Source of the DNA: Bacillota bacterium
Lineage (GTDB): Bacteria; Bacillota; Clostridia; Oscillospirales; Ruminococcaceae
NCBI GenBank assembly: GCA_023391005.1
Contig: JAEWBS010000122.1
Coordinates: 1 to 11,356, forward strand
Length of the DNA: 11,356 nucleotides
Direction of reading: 5' to 3'
The position numbers and the translations under genes were made by a program. Positions 1-6,492 of the stretch are shown piece after piece. The notes beneath the pieces were generated by a model that did no database searches, was not told the DNA's origin, and worked only from the letters and a program-made list of their open reading frames with translations. Position 1 is the stretch's first letter. Each line of letters starts with the position of its first letter.

Positions 1-20
1 AAAATCAAAGGAGCAGGCAC

Positions 21-1796
21 ATGAGACAATTGATGACAGGCGACGAAGCAATTGCCCGCGGCGCGTGGGAAGCGGGCGCGCATTTTGCCGCAGCCTATCC
101 CGGAACCCCCAGCACTGAAATTATGGAGAATATCGCGGCCTATGACGAGATTACCTGCGAGTGGTCGCCCAACGAGAAGGTCGCCTACGAAGCGGCTTAC
201 GGCGCGTCGCTGGCAGGCGGACGGGCGATAGCTTCGATGAAGCATGTCGGTGTCAACGTGGCGGCTGACCCGCTGTTTGCGAGCGTCTATATGGGTGTTA
301 ACGGCGGTATGGTCGTCATTTCGGCCGATGAGCCGGGACAGCATTCCTCGCAAAGCGAGCAAGACAACCGCCGTTACGCGCAGGCGGCGCGGCTGCCGAT
401 GCTTGAGCCCGCCGACAGTCAGGAATGTCTTGACATGGTAAAGGCGGCGTTTGAACTGTCTGAAAGCTTAGATCTGCCGGTCATGATCCGTATGACCACC
501 CGCATTTGCCACGCCAAGAGCATTGTCAAGACCGCCCCCCGGCAGGAGGTCGAGATTCGTGGCTATACAAAGGATGTCACCAAAACGATCACGGTGCCGG
601 CCATGGCGCGCGGGCTTCGGCTGACGCTTGAAAAGCGGGTGGCCAAGGCGCTTAAATGCGCCGAAAGCAGTGCGTTAAACCGCGCCGAGCACGGCGACGG
701 CAAAATCGGGGTTATCACCTCGGGTGTGTGCTACTATTATGCCAAAGAAGTGTTCGGCGAAACGGCGTCCTATTTGAAGCTCGGCATGAGCTGGCCGCTG
801 CCCGATACGCTGATCGCCGATTTCTGCCGTTCGGTTGAGACGGTTTATGTTGTCGAAGAAAATGATCCTTACATCGAAGAGGCGGTTGCCCGGCTCGGAT
901 TTGTGCCCCACGGGCGGGATACCTTTCCGTTTTGCGGCGAGCTGCTGCCCGACGTGCTGCGTCAGTCGCTGCACGGAAAAACCCATCCGACGCTTGACTA
1001 CGACCGCTCGAAGGTGCTGGCCCGCCCGCCGATGCTCTGCGCCGGATGTCCTCACCGCGGCCTGTTTTATGAGCTGGGCAGGAAGAAGGATGTGCTGGTG
1101 GCGGGCGACATCGGCTGCTATACCCTCGCCTTCTCAAAGCCCTACGACGCGATGGATTGGGACATCTGCATGGGCGCAGCCTTTTCTTCAGGCCACGGCG
1201 CGCAGAAGATGTTTGACAAAAAGGGGGTCGCAACCCGCGTTGTGTCGGTTATGGGCGACTCGACGTTTTTTCATACCGGCATCAATTCGCTCATCGATGT
1301 GGCTTATAACGGCTCGAACACCGTCAATATCATTCTCGATAACCGCATTACCGGCATGACCGGCCATCAGGAGAATCCGGGCAGCGGACGTACGATCAAG
1401 GGGGAGCCCTCCGAGGCCATCTCGATCGAGCAGCTGGCGCGCACCATCGGCATCAAGCATGTGCGGGTCATCAACCCGAATATCCTCAAAGAGGTGCGCG
1501 AAACGCTTAACTGGGCGCTCTCGCTCGACGCGCCGTCGGTCATCATCACACGCTGGCCCTGCGTCTTAAAGCGCTTCTCGCAGGAGGATTATCAGGAGTT
1601 TCCGGGCGCATTCGAGCAGAAGATGATCGTATCTGAAAAATGTATCGGCTGTAAAGCTTGCTTAAAATGTGGCTGTCCGGCCATCTCGTTTAAATTCCGC
1701 GAGAAAAGATCGGTGATCGATTCCGATATGTGCGTAGGCTGCACCGTCTGCGCGCAGGTCTGTCCCGTAGGCGCGATCGTGAAAGGGGGGGAATAA
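21..1796 (+). CDS. iorA: Indolepyruvate:ferredoxin oxidoreductase, alpha subunit (IorA)
   Basis: Catalytic subunit of the cytoplasmic enzyme that oxidatively decarboxylates aryl pyruvates (from Trp, Phe, Tyr) with CoA to aryl-acetyl-CoA and CO2, passing electrons to ferredoxin. The 591 residues fit the family. The N-terminal pyrimidine-binding region contains AAYPGTPSTE (about 23-33). The TPP-binding domain has GDIGCYTLAF (from 362) and a GDS...DNR motif (412-442). The C-terminus carries two [4Fe-4S] motifs: the first starts at C541 with CX2CX2CX4CP spacing, which is usual for IorA, and the second is C571, C574, C577, C581. The start is supported by AAAGGAG at 7-13. The TAA stop lies 3 nt before the iorB ATG, so the two are co-transcribed. 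The promoter is outside the window. The phenylacetate-CoA ligase gene that often follows iorAB is not seen downstream. The family call is very secure; substrate range is inferred from the family. Confidence 0.97.
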   Translation: MRQLMTGDEAIARGAWEAGAHFAAAYPGTPSTEIMENIAAYDEITCEWSPNEKVAYEAAYGASLAGGRAIASMKHVGVNVAADPLFASVYMGVNGGMVVISADEPGQHSSQSEQDNRRYAQAARLPMLEPADSQECLDMVKAAFELSESLDLPVMIRMTTRICHAKSIVKTAPRQEVEIRGYTKDVTKTITVPAMARGLRLTLEKRVAKALKCAESSALNRAEHGDGKIGVITSGVCYYYAKEVFGETASYLKLGMSWPLPDTLIADFCRSVETVYVVEENDPYIEEAVARLGFVPHGRDTFPFCGELLPDVLRQSLHGKTHPTLDYDRSKVLARPPMLCAGCPHRGLFYELGRKKDVLVAGDIGCYTLAFSKPYDAMDWDICMGAAFSSGHGAQKMFDKKGVATRVVSVMGDSTFFHTGINSLIDVAYNGSNTVNIILDNRITGMTGHQENPGSGRTIKGEPSEAISIEQLARTIGIKHVRVINPNILKEVRETLNWALSLDAPSVIITRWPCVLKRFSQEDYQEFPGAFEQKMIVSEKCIGCKACLKCGCPAISFKFREKRSVIDSDMCVGCTVCAQVCPVGAIVKGGE

Positions 1797-1799
1797 GCC

Positions 1800-2381
1800 A
1801 TGGGTGAGGTAAAAAGCGTCCTGTTGGTCGGTGTTGGCGGGCAGGGCACCATTCTGGCGGCCAAGCTGTTGACCCTTGGTCTGATGCAGGCCGGTTATGA
1901 CGTTAAAATGAGCGAGATTCACGGCATGAGTCAGCGCGGCGGCAGTGTGTCGTCACAGGTGCGCTACGGCGCGCAGGTGCTCTCGCCCGTCATTGAGCGC
2001 GGCGGCGCTGACGTGCTGGTGTCGTTTGAAAAGATGGAGGCGCTGCGCTGGCTTGAGTATCTCAAGGTGGACGGCAAGGTCGTTGTAAACGATCATGAGA
2101 TCCCGCCCATGCCGGTGCTCTCGGGCGCGGTCGAATATCCCGAGGGTATCTGTGAGGCGCTTTGTACAAAGGCCGACGTTTTGCTGATAGACGCCGCCGA
2201 AGAAGCCGCAAGGCTTGGCGGCGCCAAGGCAATGAACTTGGTGCTGCTGGGGGCTGCCATTCGGATGCTTGAACTGGAGGATATCGACTGGGCCGCCATC
2301 GTCGCCGAGAACGTCAAGCCGCAGTTTGTCGAGCTGAATCTCAAAGCGCTCGAAAAGGGCCGGGCGCTGGCGCAACGATGA
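1800..2381 (+). CDS. iorB: Indolepyruvate:ferredoxin oxidoreductase, beta subunit (IorB)
   Basis: Small partner of IorA; the two form the active 2-oxoacid:ferredoxin oxidoreductase. The 193 residues correspond to the pyruvate-ferredoxin oxidoreductase gamma-type domain. Visible family signatures are the glycine-rich start GVGGQGTILAAKLL (11-24) and the EIHGMSQRGGSVSSQVRYG stretch (39-57). It has no cysteine cluster, as expected because the iron-sulfur clusters sit in IorA. The ATG follows the iorA stop by 3 nt, and a G-rich ribosome binding site (AAAGGGGGGG) lies inside the end of iorA, so translation is probably coupled. A strong hairpin follows the stop by 5 nt and closes the unit. Confidence 0.96.
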   Translation: MGEVKSVLLVGVGGQGTILAAKLLTLGLMQAGYDVKMSEIHGMSQRGGSVSSQVRYGAQVLSPVIERGGADVLVSFEKMEALRWLEYLKVDGKVVVNDHEIPPMPVLSGAVEYPEGICEALCTKADVLLIDAAEEAARLGGAKAMNLVLLGAAIRMLELEDIDWAAIVAENVKPQFVELNLKALEKGRALAQR

Positions 2382-2386
2382 TACAT

Positions 2387-2417
2387 CAAGGGGCCGCCGC
2401 GGCGGCCCCTTGTATTT
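2387..2417 (+). terminator. Terminator hairpin of iorAB
   Basis: A perfect 26-bp palindrome (2387-2412): arm CAAGGGGCCGCC, centre GC, then the complementary arm. It is very GC-rich and begins 5 nt after the iorB stop. The following T-run is poor (TGTATTT), so termination may be partly rho-independent, or the hairpin may mainly protect the mRNA 3' end. Confidence 0.75.
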
Positions 2418-2505
2418 CCGACAAAATTTGTGCGGACGGTTGCGCTTCATCCTAAAAGCAGGTAAACTGGTAAAGTTAATATTATAAACAAAGGACGATT
2501 GCCTG

Positions 2506-3093
2506 ATGCCCCGAAAGATTACGTATAACGCGCCTGTGGTACTGACCTTTTCGCTGTTGTCGCTGGCGGTGCTGCTGCTGGGGAATGCGACGGCGGGTAC
2601 GGCGACCGCAAAGTTTTTTACGCTTAAATTTACCGCCTTTAGCGATCCCATGCTCTATCTGCGGTTGTTTACCTATGTGCTCGGGCACGCCGGGTGGGAG
2701 CATTACAGCGGCAATATGATGCTACTGTTGCTCACCGGGCCGATGCTTGAGGAAAAGTACGGCAGCCGCCAGCTGCTGACCGTCGTTGTTTTTACGGCTG
2801 TTACCACCGGCATTTTACATCTGGTGCTGCTGCCCGGCGTAGCGGTGCTGGGCGCCAGCGGCATTGTGTTTGCGTTTATTTTGCTGGCTTCAATCACCGG
2901 CAGCGGAGAGCGCCAGATACCGCTGACGCTGATTGTCGTGGCGGTCATCTATCTTGGCGGTGAGATGCTCAGCGGTGTCTTCGCCGATGATTCGATCTCA
3001 CAGCTCTCGCATATTGTCGGCGGCGTTATTGGCTGCGGCTTTGGCTATGTCATTAAGCCCCGTAGAAGAATTAAGACGGTTGAAGCGCGGTAG
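2506..3093 (+). CDS. Rhomboid family intramembrane serine protease
   Basis: Membrane protein of 195 residues, close to the minimal six-helix bacterial rhomboid core. It probably cuts transmembrane segments of other membrane proteins; the substrate is unknown. Hydrophobic segments lie at about 10-27, 52-80, 88-109, 112-132, 138-157 and 167-184. The family signatures are present: HYSGN (H66, N70) in helix 2, GASG with the nucleophile S118 in helix 4, and H169 in SHIVGG of helix 6, which completes the Ser-His dyad. So the protein looks active. There is no extra soluble domain; the C-terminus is a short basic tail (KPRRRIK). The start is supported by AAAGGA at 2490-2495. A weak promoter-like pair, TTGCGC (2440-2445) and TAAACT (2463-2468) with a 17-nt spacer, would fit separate transcription after the ior hairpin. 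It is a single gene facing the chromate transporter pair. Confidence 0.9.
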   Translation: MPRKITYNAPVVLTFSLLSLAVLLLGNATAGTATAKFFTLKFTAFSDPMLYLRLFTYVLGHAGWEHYSGNMMLLLLTGPMLEEKYGSRQLLTVVVFTAVTTGILHLVLLPGVAVLGASGIVFAFILLASITGSGERQIPLTLIVVAVIYLGGEMLSGVFADDSISQLSHIVGGVIGCGFGYVIKPRRRIKTVEAR

Positions 3094-3279
3094 CTTAGCC
3101 CGCCGAGCCTAAAGCACGGAAGACTGCCGTAAAATTTTCCGCTCCGCGCCGGGCGGTAGCCCCGATTTTGTCCTACCCTTGTGGGACGAAAAGTTTCTGG
3201 CGATCCGCCTAATGTTTCAGGTTTGGTAAGCTGCTGGATTCAAAAGCGTGCGCATACTGTTGCTTTAAAATAGTTGAGC
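3094..3279. other. Intergenic stretch with a short hairpin, no gene seen
   Basis: Most of the gap between the convergent rhomboid and chromate transporter genes. No credible ORF with a ribosome binding site is visible on either strand. The only clear structure is a small hairpin at 3170-3187 (GTCCTAC, loop CCTT, GTGGGAC, one G-U pair), flanked by TTTT on the left and GAAAA on the right. No T-run follows it on either strand, so it is not an obvious terminator. Confidence 0.6.
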
Positions 3280-3325
3280 AAAACGCGCCCTAAACATGGC
3301 TAAGGCCGTTTTAGGGCGCGTTTTT
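3280..3325. terminator. Bidirectional terminator between convergent genes
   Basis: Inverted repeat with 15-bp arms: AAAACGCGCCCTAAA (3280-3294) pairs with TTTAGGGCGCGTTTT (3310-3324) around a 15-nt loop. A T-run follows on +, and the leading A-run gives a T-run on -. It can therefore end transcripts from both the rhomboid gene (+) and the chromate transporter genes (-). Confidence 0.88.
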
Positions 3326-3395
3326 GGGGCGTGAGAAAAAGGTTTGTACGTATATAGCGTAGAGGCGAATAGGCTGTTTAGCATCACGGGCAATA

Positions 3396-3962
3396 TTACG
3401 CCTGCCCTAATAGCAGCGACACGCACAGTCCGGCGACGCCGCACAGGCTCATGACCAGAATGGGATTAGGCTTCCACCTTCTTAAAACCAAAAACGCGGC
3501 CAGAAAAAGGCTGGCGCCGATGCCGTTGATATTTTGCAGACTGACAGCCGCGCCTGAAAACAGCACAAGCTTTAAAATTGAAAGACCCGCCGCCGCAATC
3601 AGCGCCACGACCGCCGGTCTTAGGCAGGACAGGATGCTTTGCACGGCCGAGAGACCCTGACATTTATAGTAGACCAGCGCCAGCAACGACACGAGAACAC
3701 AGGAGGGCAAAATGCTGCCTAGCGTTGCGACAATAGCGCCGGGAATGCCCGCGATGCGAATACCGACAAAGGTGGCGGCGTTGATGGCAATCGGGCCCGG
3801 CGTCATTTCAGCGATGGTGATCAGATCGGTGAATTCACTCATGGTCAGCCACGCGTGGGTCTCGACAACCTGATTTTGAATCAGCGGCATCGCGGCGTAT
3901 CCGCCGCCGACGCTGAACAGCCCGACCTGTACAAAGCTGAGAAGAAGCTGTAAATAAATCAC
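3396..3962 (-). CDS. Chromate transporter family protein, second half (short CHR)
   Basis: Membrane protein of 188 residues corresponding to one half of a full-length ChrA transporter. The family signature GLFSVGGGYAAMP is at 14-26 and TPGPIAINAATFVG at 54-67, followed by several hydrophobic helices. In bacteria with paired short CHR proteins, both halves are needed for chromate efflux; the natural substrate in an anaerobe may be another oxyanion. I place the start at a GTG (3962), which overlaps the upstream TGA as GTGA and lies 9 nt after AGAAGGGG, giving the family-typical N-terminus MIYLQL. A GTG three codons earlier (3971) sits directly on the ribosome binding site and is less likely. 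Translation is coupled to the upstream half. Confidence 0.92.
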   Translation of the reverse strand: MIYLQLLLSFVQVGLFSVGGGYAAMPLIQNQVVETHAWLTMSEFTDLITIAEMTPGPIAINAATFVGIRIAGIPGAIVATLGSILPSCVLVSLLALVYYKCQGLSAVQSILSCLRPAVVALIAAAGLSILKLVLFSGAAVSLQNINGIGASLFLAAFLVLRRWKPNPILVMSLCGVAGLCVSLLLGQA

Positions 3963-4546
3963 CTTTGGCACCCCCTTCTCAGTTGGGGCAATGCCTTGCA
4001 GACGCCAATGAGCGCGGCGGCCAGAATAATGTAGATGACGTTAACCTTGAGAAAAAAGACGGCGGCAAAGGCGGCAGCCATAATCCACAGGCTGCCCTGA
4101 GCCTTTTCTTTAACCACCTTTTCGCCCAGACAAAACACAACATCAAGAATGACGGCGGCCACACCGGCCTGCATGCCCTTTAGCGTCAGCGCTACATATA
4201 GATTGCTCGCAAACGCCGCGTAAAAGAATGAGATGACCGACAGAATGATCATCGGCGGCAAAATGGTGCCAAGCACGGCGACCAGCATGCCTGCCAACCC
4301 CGCGACGCGCCAGCCGACCAGTATGGCGGCGTTGACGGCGATGGCGCCTGGGGCCGACTGCGCGAGCGCGGTCAGATCGAGCATCTCTTTCTCGTCGATC
4401 CAGTGCAGTTTATCCACAAACTTCTGCTTCATAAACGTGATGATGACAAAGCCGCCGCCAAACGTGAAGCTGCTGATATAAAGCGTGCTCAAAAACAGCT
4501 GTTTCAACGTTTGCAGCCTGCGGCCGGGCTGCGATAGGTTTTGCAT
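3959..4546 (-). CDS. Chromate transporter family protein, first half (short CHR)
   Basis: Membrane protein of 195 residues and first gene of the split chromate transporter pair. The CHR signature appears as FTFGGGF (27-33) and APGAIAVNAAILVG (65-78), with hydrophobic helices to about residue 185. It has APGA where the second half has TPGP, the usual difference between the two halves. The ATG is preceded by GAGGTG with suitable spacing. It shares a 4-nt GTGA overlap with the second half, and together they should form one heteromeric transporter in the cytoplasmic membrane. Transport of chromate itself is a family assumption. Confidence 0.92.
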   Translation of the reverse strand: MQNLSQPGRRLQTLKQLFLSTLYISSFTFGGGFVIITFMKQKFVDKLHWIDEKEMLDLTALAQSAPGAIAVNAAILVGWRVAGLAGMLVAVLGTILPPMIILSVISFFYAAFASNLYVALTLKGMQAGVAAVILDVVFCLGEKVVKEKAQGSLWIMAAAFAAVFFLKVNVIYIILAAALIGVCKALPQLRRGCQR

Positions 4547-4593
4547 GAAAAATCACCTCGGGGTTTTTATCTGGTTGTAATGGTCGACTAGAG

Positions 4594-4624
4594 CGCCGGC
4601 TTAGGCCGGAGTTTTAAATCCGGA
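4594..4624 (-). promoter_or_regulatory. Two mutually exclusive hairpins in the chromate transporter leader
   Basis: Read on -, three GC-rich arms follow the predicted transcription start: CCGGA (4623-4619), TCCGGC (4610-4605) and GCCGG (4600-4596). The middle arm can pair with either the first or the third, not both. Neither hairpin is followed by a T-run. This could be a small regulatory switch or simply a stabilising 5' structure; no known riboswitch is recognised. Confidence 0.4.
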
Positions 4625-4631
4625 CTTCTTT

Positions 4632-4660
4632 ATCATACCCCTTATGGCCCCGATTGTAAA
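4632..4660 (-). promoter_or_regulatory. Sigma-A-type promoter of the chromate transporter pair
   Basis: On the - strand TTTACA (4660-4655) and TATGAT (4637-4632) are separated by exactly 17 nt; each matches consensus at 5 of 6 positions. Transcription would start near 4625, giving a leader of about 80 nt before the ATG at 4546. Confidence 0.75.
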
Positions 4661-4689
4661 ATAATTTGTCCGTCACTGTGGATTTGTGC

Positions 4690-4726
4690 AAAAATAGCAT
4701 GCGGGACACAGGGTGTCCCGCATGCT
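4690..4726 (-). terminator. Rho-independent terminator of the hydrogenase operon
   Basis: Inverted repeat with 13-bp arms, AGCATGCGGGACA (4696-4708) and its complement (4714-4726), around a 5-nt loop. On the - strand it is followed directly by ATTTTT. It lies about 50 nt past the stop of the catalytic subunit gene. Confidence 0.9.
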
Positions 4727-4779
4727 TTATGGAAAGGAAGAGGAAAGGCTTTTAACAGATGCTGATTTAAGCTGCCGCG

Positions 4780-6489
4780 TTAGTCCTCGTGGTCATTATA
4801 GCGGGTATGCAGCAGCTGATGGGTGTGGTGATGATCGGAAAGCAGCCCGTCGTACAGCGTGGCGATCATGGGGTTTTCTTCAGAGCTTTTGATCTGCGCC
4901 AGCTTATCGGCGGTATAGAGCCCGTCGGCACGGGTACGCTTGGTTCGGTCGCGGCCAAACGGCTGGCCCGCGCCGCCGATGCAGCCGCCCCGGCAAGCCA
5001 TGACCTCGACAAAGTGATAGAACACCTCGCCCGCCTCAATTTTTTCAAGCAGCAACTGCGCGTTTTTAAGCCCGTGCACCACCGCTATTTTCAGCTCGGT
5101 ATCGCCGACCTTGACCGTCGCTTCTTTGACCATATCATCCATGCCGCGCACGCCGGAATATTTAATCTCGCGCAGCGTGTTGTGGCTCTTTTTGCCTGAG
5201 ACACGCCGGATGACCGCCTCGGTAACGCCACCGGTCGTACCAAAGATAACGCCAGCGCCGCTGCCCATGCCAAACGGCATGTCGGTGGCCTCGTCATCGA
5301 TCTCATCGAAGCGGATGCCCACCTCTTTGATCATCGTCGAGATGCCGCGTGTCGTGACGACATAATCGATATCGGGAATACCGTTGACGTAAAACTCCTC
5401 GCGCGCGGCCTCGGATTTTTTAGCCGCGCAGGGCATGACCGATATGACCACCGTGTCGCGCGGGTCCTCGTCGTCTAAGCGCGCCTGCGCCTTAATAACA
5501 GAGCCGAACATCTGCTGCGGCGACTTGCAGCTTGACAAATGTGGAATATACTTGGCGTTGGCGTTTTCAACATAGCTGACCCATGCCGGACAGCAGGAGG
5601 TAAACATCGGGAACGGGCCGCCCTTTTCAAGCCTGCGCAAAAACTCGGCCGATTCCTCCATGACGGTCAGGTCAGCGCCCAGCGACGTGTCGTAGACCTC
5701 GTCAAAGCCCATGCGCTTCATGGCGGCGACCAGCTTGCCCATTTTATTGGCGCCCGGCGCAATACCGAATGCCTCGCCGATGGCGACGCGCACGGCGGGT
5801 GCAATCTGCGCCACCACACGCTTGCGGGGATTTTGCAGTGCCGCCCAGATGTTGCCGATATCGTTTTTAATCGTAATCGCGCCGGTGGGACAGACCGCCG
5901 CGCACTGACCGCAGTTGATGCATTTTGTCTCGCTGATCTTGCGGTCGAAGGCGGGCATTACCCGCAGGTTGGAACCGCGGTGGACAAAGTCGAGAATGGC
6001 CATGCCCTGAATCTCATCGCAGACGCGCACGCAGTCGCCGCAGAGGATGCATTTATTCGGGTCGCGGACAATCGAGCGGCTGCTCGTGTCAGTCTCCATC
6101 ATCTCGCGGGTGTCCTCAAAGCGCACGCGGCGCACGCCAAACTGCTTGGCCATATCCTGCAGCTTACAGTCGCCGTTTTTCTCGCAGATGGTGCAGTCGC
6201 GGCAGTGGGCGGCCAGCAGCAGCTCCAGAATCATTTTGCGGTGCTTGAGCGTTCTGGCGGTGTTGGTGCGGATGCGCAGCCCGTCGCGGGGCTCCATCGA
6301 GCAGGAGGCCTCAATCTGGCCGTTCTCGAGCTCGACGACGCACATGCGGCAGGCACCGTAGGTCGAAAGCTCGGTGTGATAGCAAAAGGTCGGCATTGAG
6401 ATGCCCGCCTTGCGCATGACGGCTAAGACGTTCTTCTCGTCGTTAAAGCCGATGCGGTGGTCGTCAATATACATATATCCCTTGCTCAT
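4780..6489 (-). CDS. [FeFe] hydrogenase catalytic subunit (HydA/HndD type)
   Basis: Catalytic subunit of a cytoplasmic NADH-linked [FeFe] hydrogenase, 569 residues, with CpI-like modules. These are an N-terminal [2Fe-2S] domain (C36, C47, C50, C63), a His-ligated [4Fe-4S] cluster (H95, C99, C102, C108), two ferredoxin-type [4Fe-4S] clusters (C147/150/153/157 and C190/193/196/200), then the H-cluster domain. All three H-cluster motifs are intact: TSCCPAW (297-303, with proton-transfer C299 and ligand C300), MPCAAKKSE (352-360, C354) and the EVMACRGGCIGGAGQP motif (495-510, C499, C503). The C-terminal tail is His-rich (HHHTHQLLHTRY) and lacks the extra C-terminal [2Fe-2S] domain of Thermotoga HydA. 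GGAGG lies 9 nt before the ATG and overlaps the end of the preceding gene. The HydE, HydF and HydG maturases are not in this window. Confidence 0.97.
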   Translation of the reverse strand: MSKGYMYIDDHRIGFNDEKNVLAVMRKAGISMPTFCYHTELSTYGACRMCVVELENGQIEASCSMEPRDGLRIRTNTARTLKHRKMILELLLAAHCRDCTICEKNGDCKLQDMAKQFGVRRVRFEDTREMMETDTSSRSIVRDPNKCILCGDCVRVCDEIQGMAILDFVHRGSNLRVMPAFDRKISETKCINCGQCAAVCPTGAITIKNDIGNIWAALQNPRKRVVAQIAPAVRVAIGEAFGIAPGANKMGKLVAAMKRMGFDEVYDTSLGADLTVMEESAEFLRRLEKGGPFPMFTSCCPAWVSYVENANAKYIPHLSSCKSPQQMFGSVIKAQARLDDEDPRDTVVISVMPCAAKKSEAAREEFYVNGIPDIDYVVTTRGISTMIKEVGIRFDEIDDEATDMPFGMGSGAGVIFGTTGGVTEAVIRRVSGKKSHNTLREIKYSGVRGMDDMVKEATVKVGDTELKIAVVHGLKNAQLLLEKIEAGEVFYHFVEVMACRGGCIGGAGQPFGRDRTKRTRADGLYTADKLAQIKSSEENPMIATLYDGLLSDHHHTHQLLHTRYNDHED

Positions 6490-6492
6490 GGG

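Noticed and set aside
1953..2651. 232-residue ORF on - over the end of iorB, its terminator and the start of the rhomboid gene
   Set aside because: It crosses a terminator and two well-supported genes and shows no family features.
3963..3971. GTG start at 3971 for the second chromate transporter half
   Set aside because: It touches the ribosome binding site; the GTG at 3962 has good spacing and a GTGA overlap with the upstream stop.
5539..6399. 286-residue ORF on + inside the hydrogenase catalytic gene
   Set aside because: It is a GC-driven antisense shadow; the - strand frame holds every iron-sulfur ligand.
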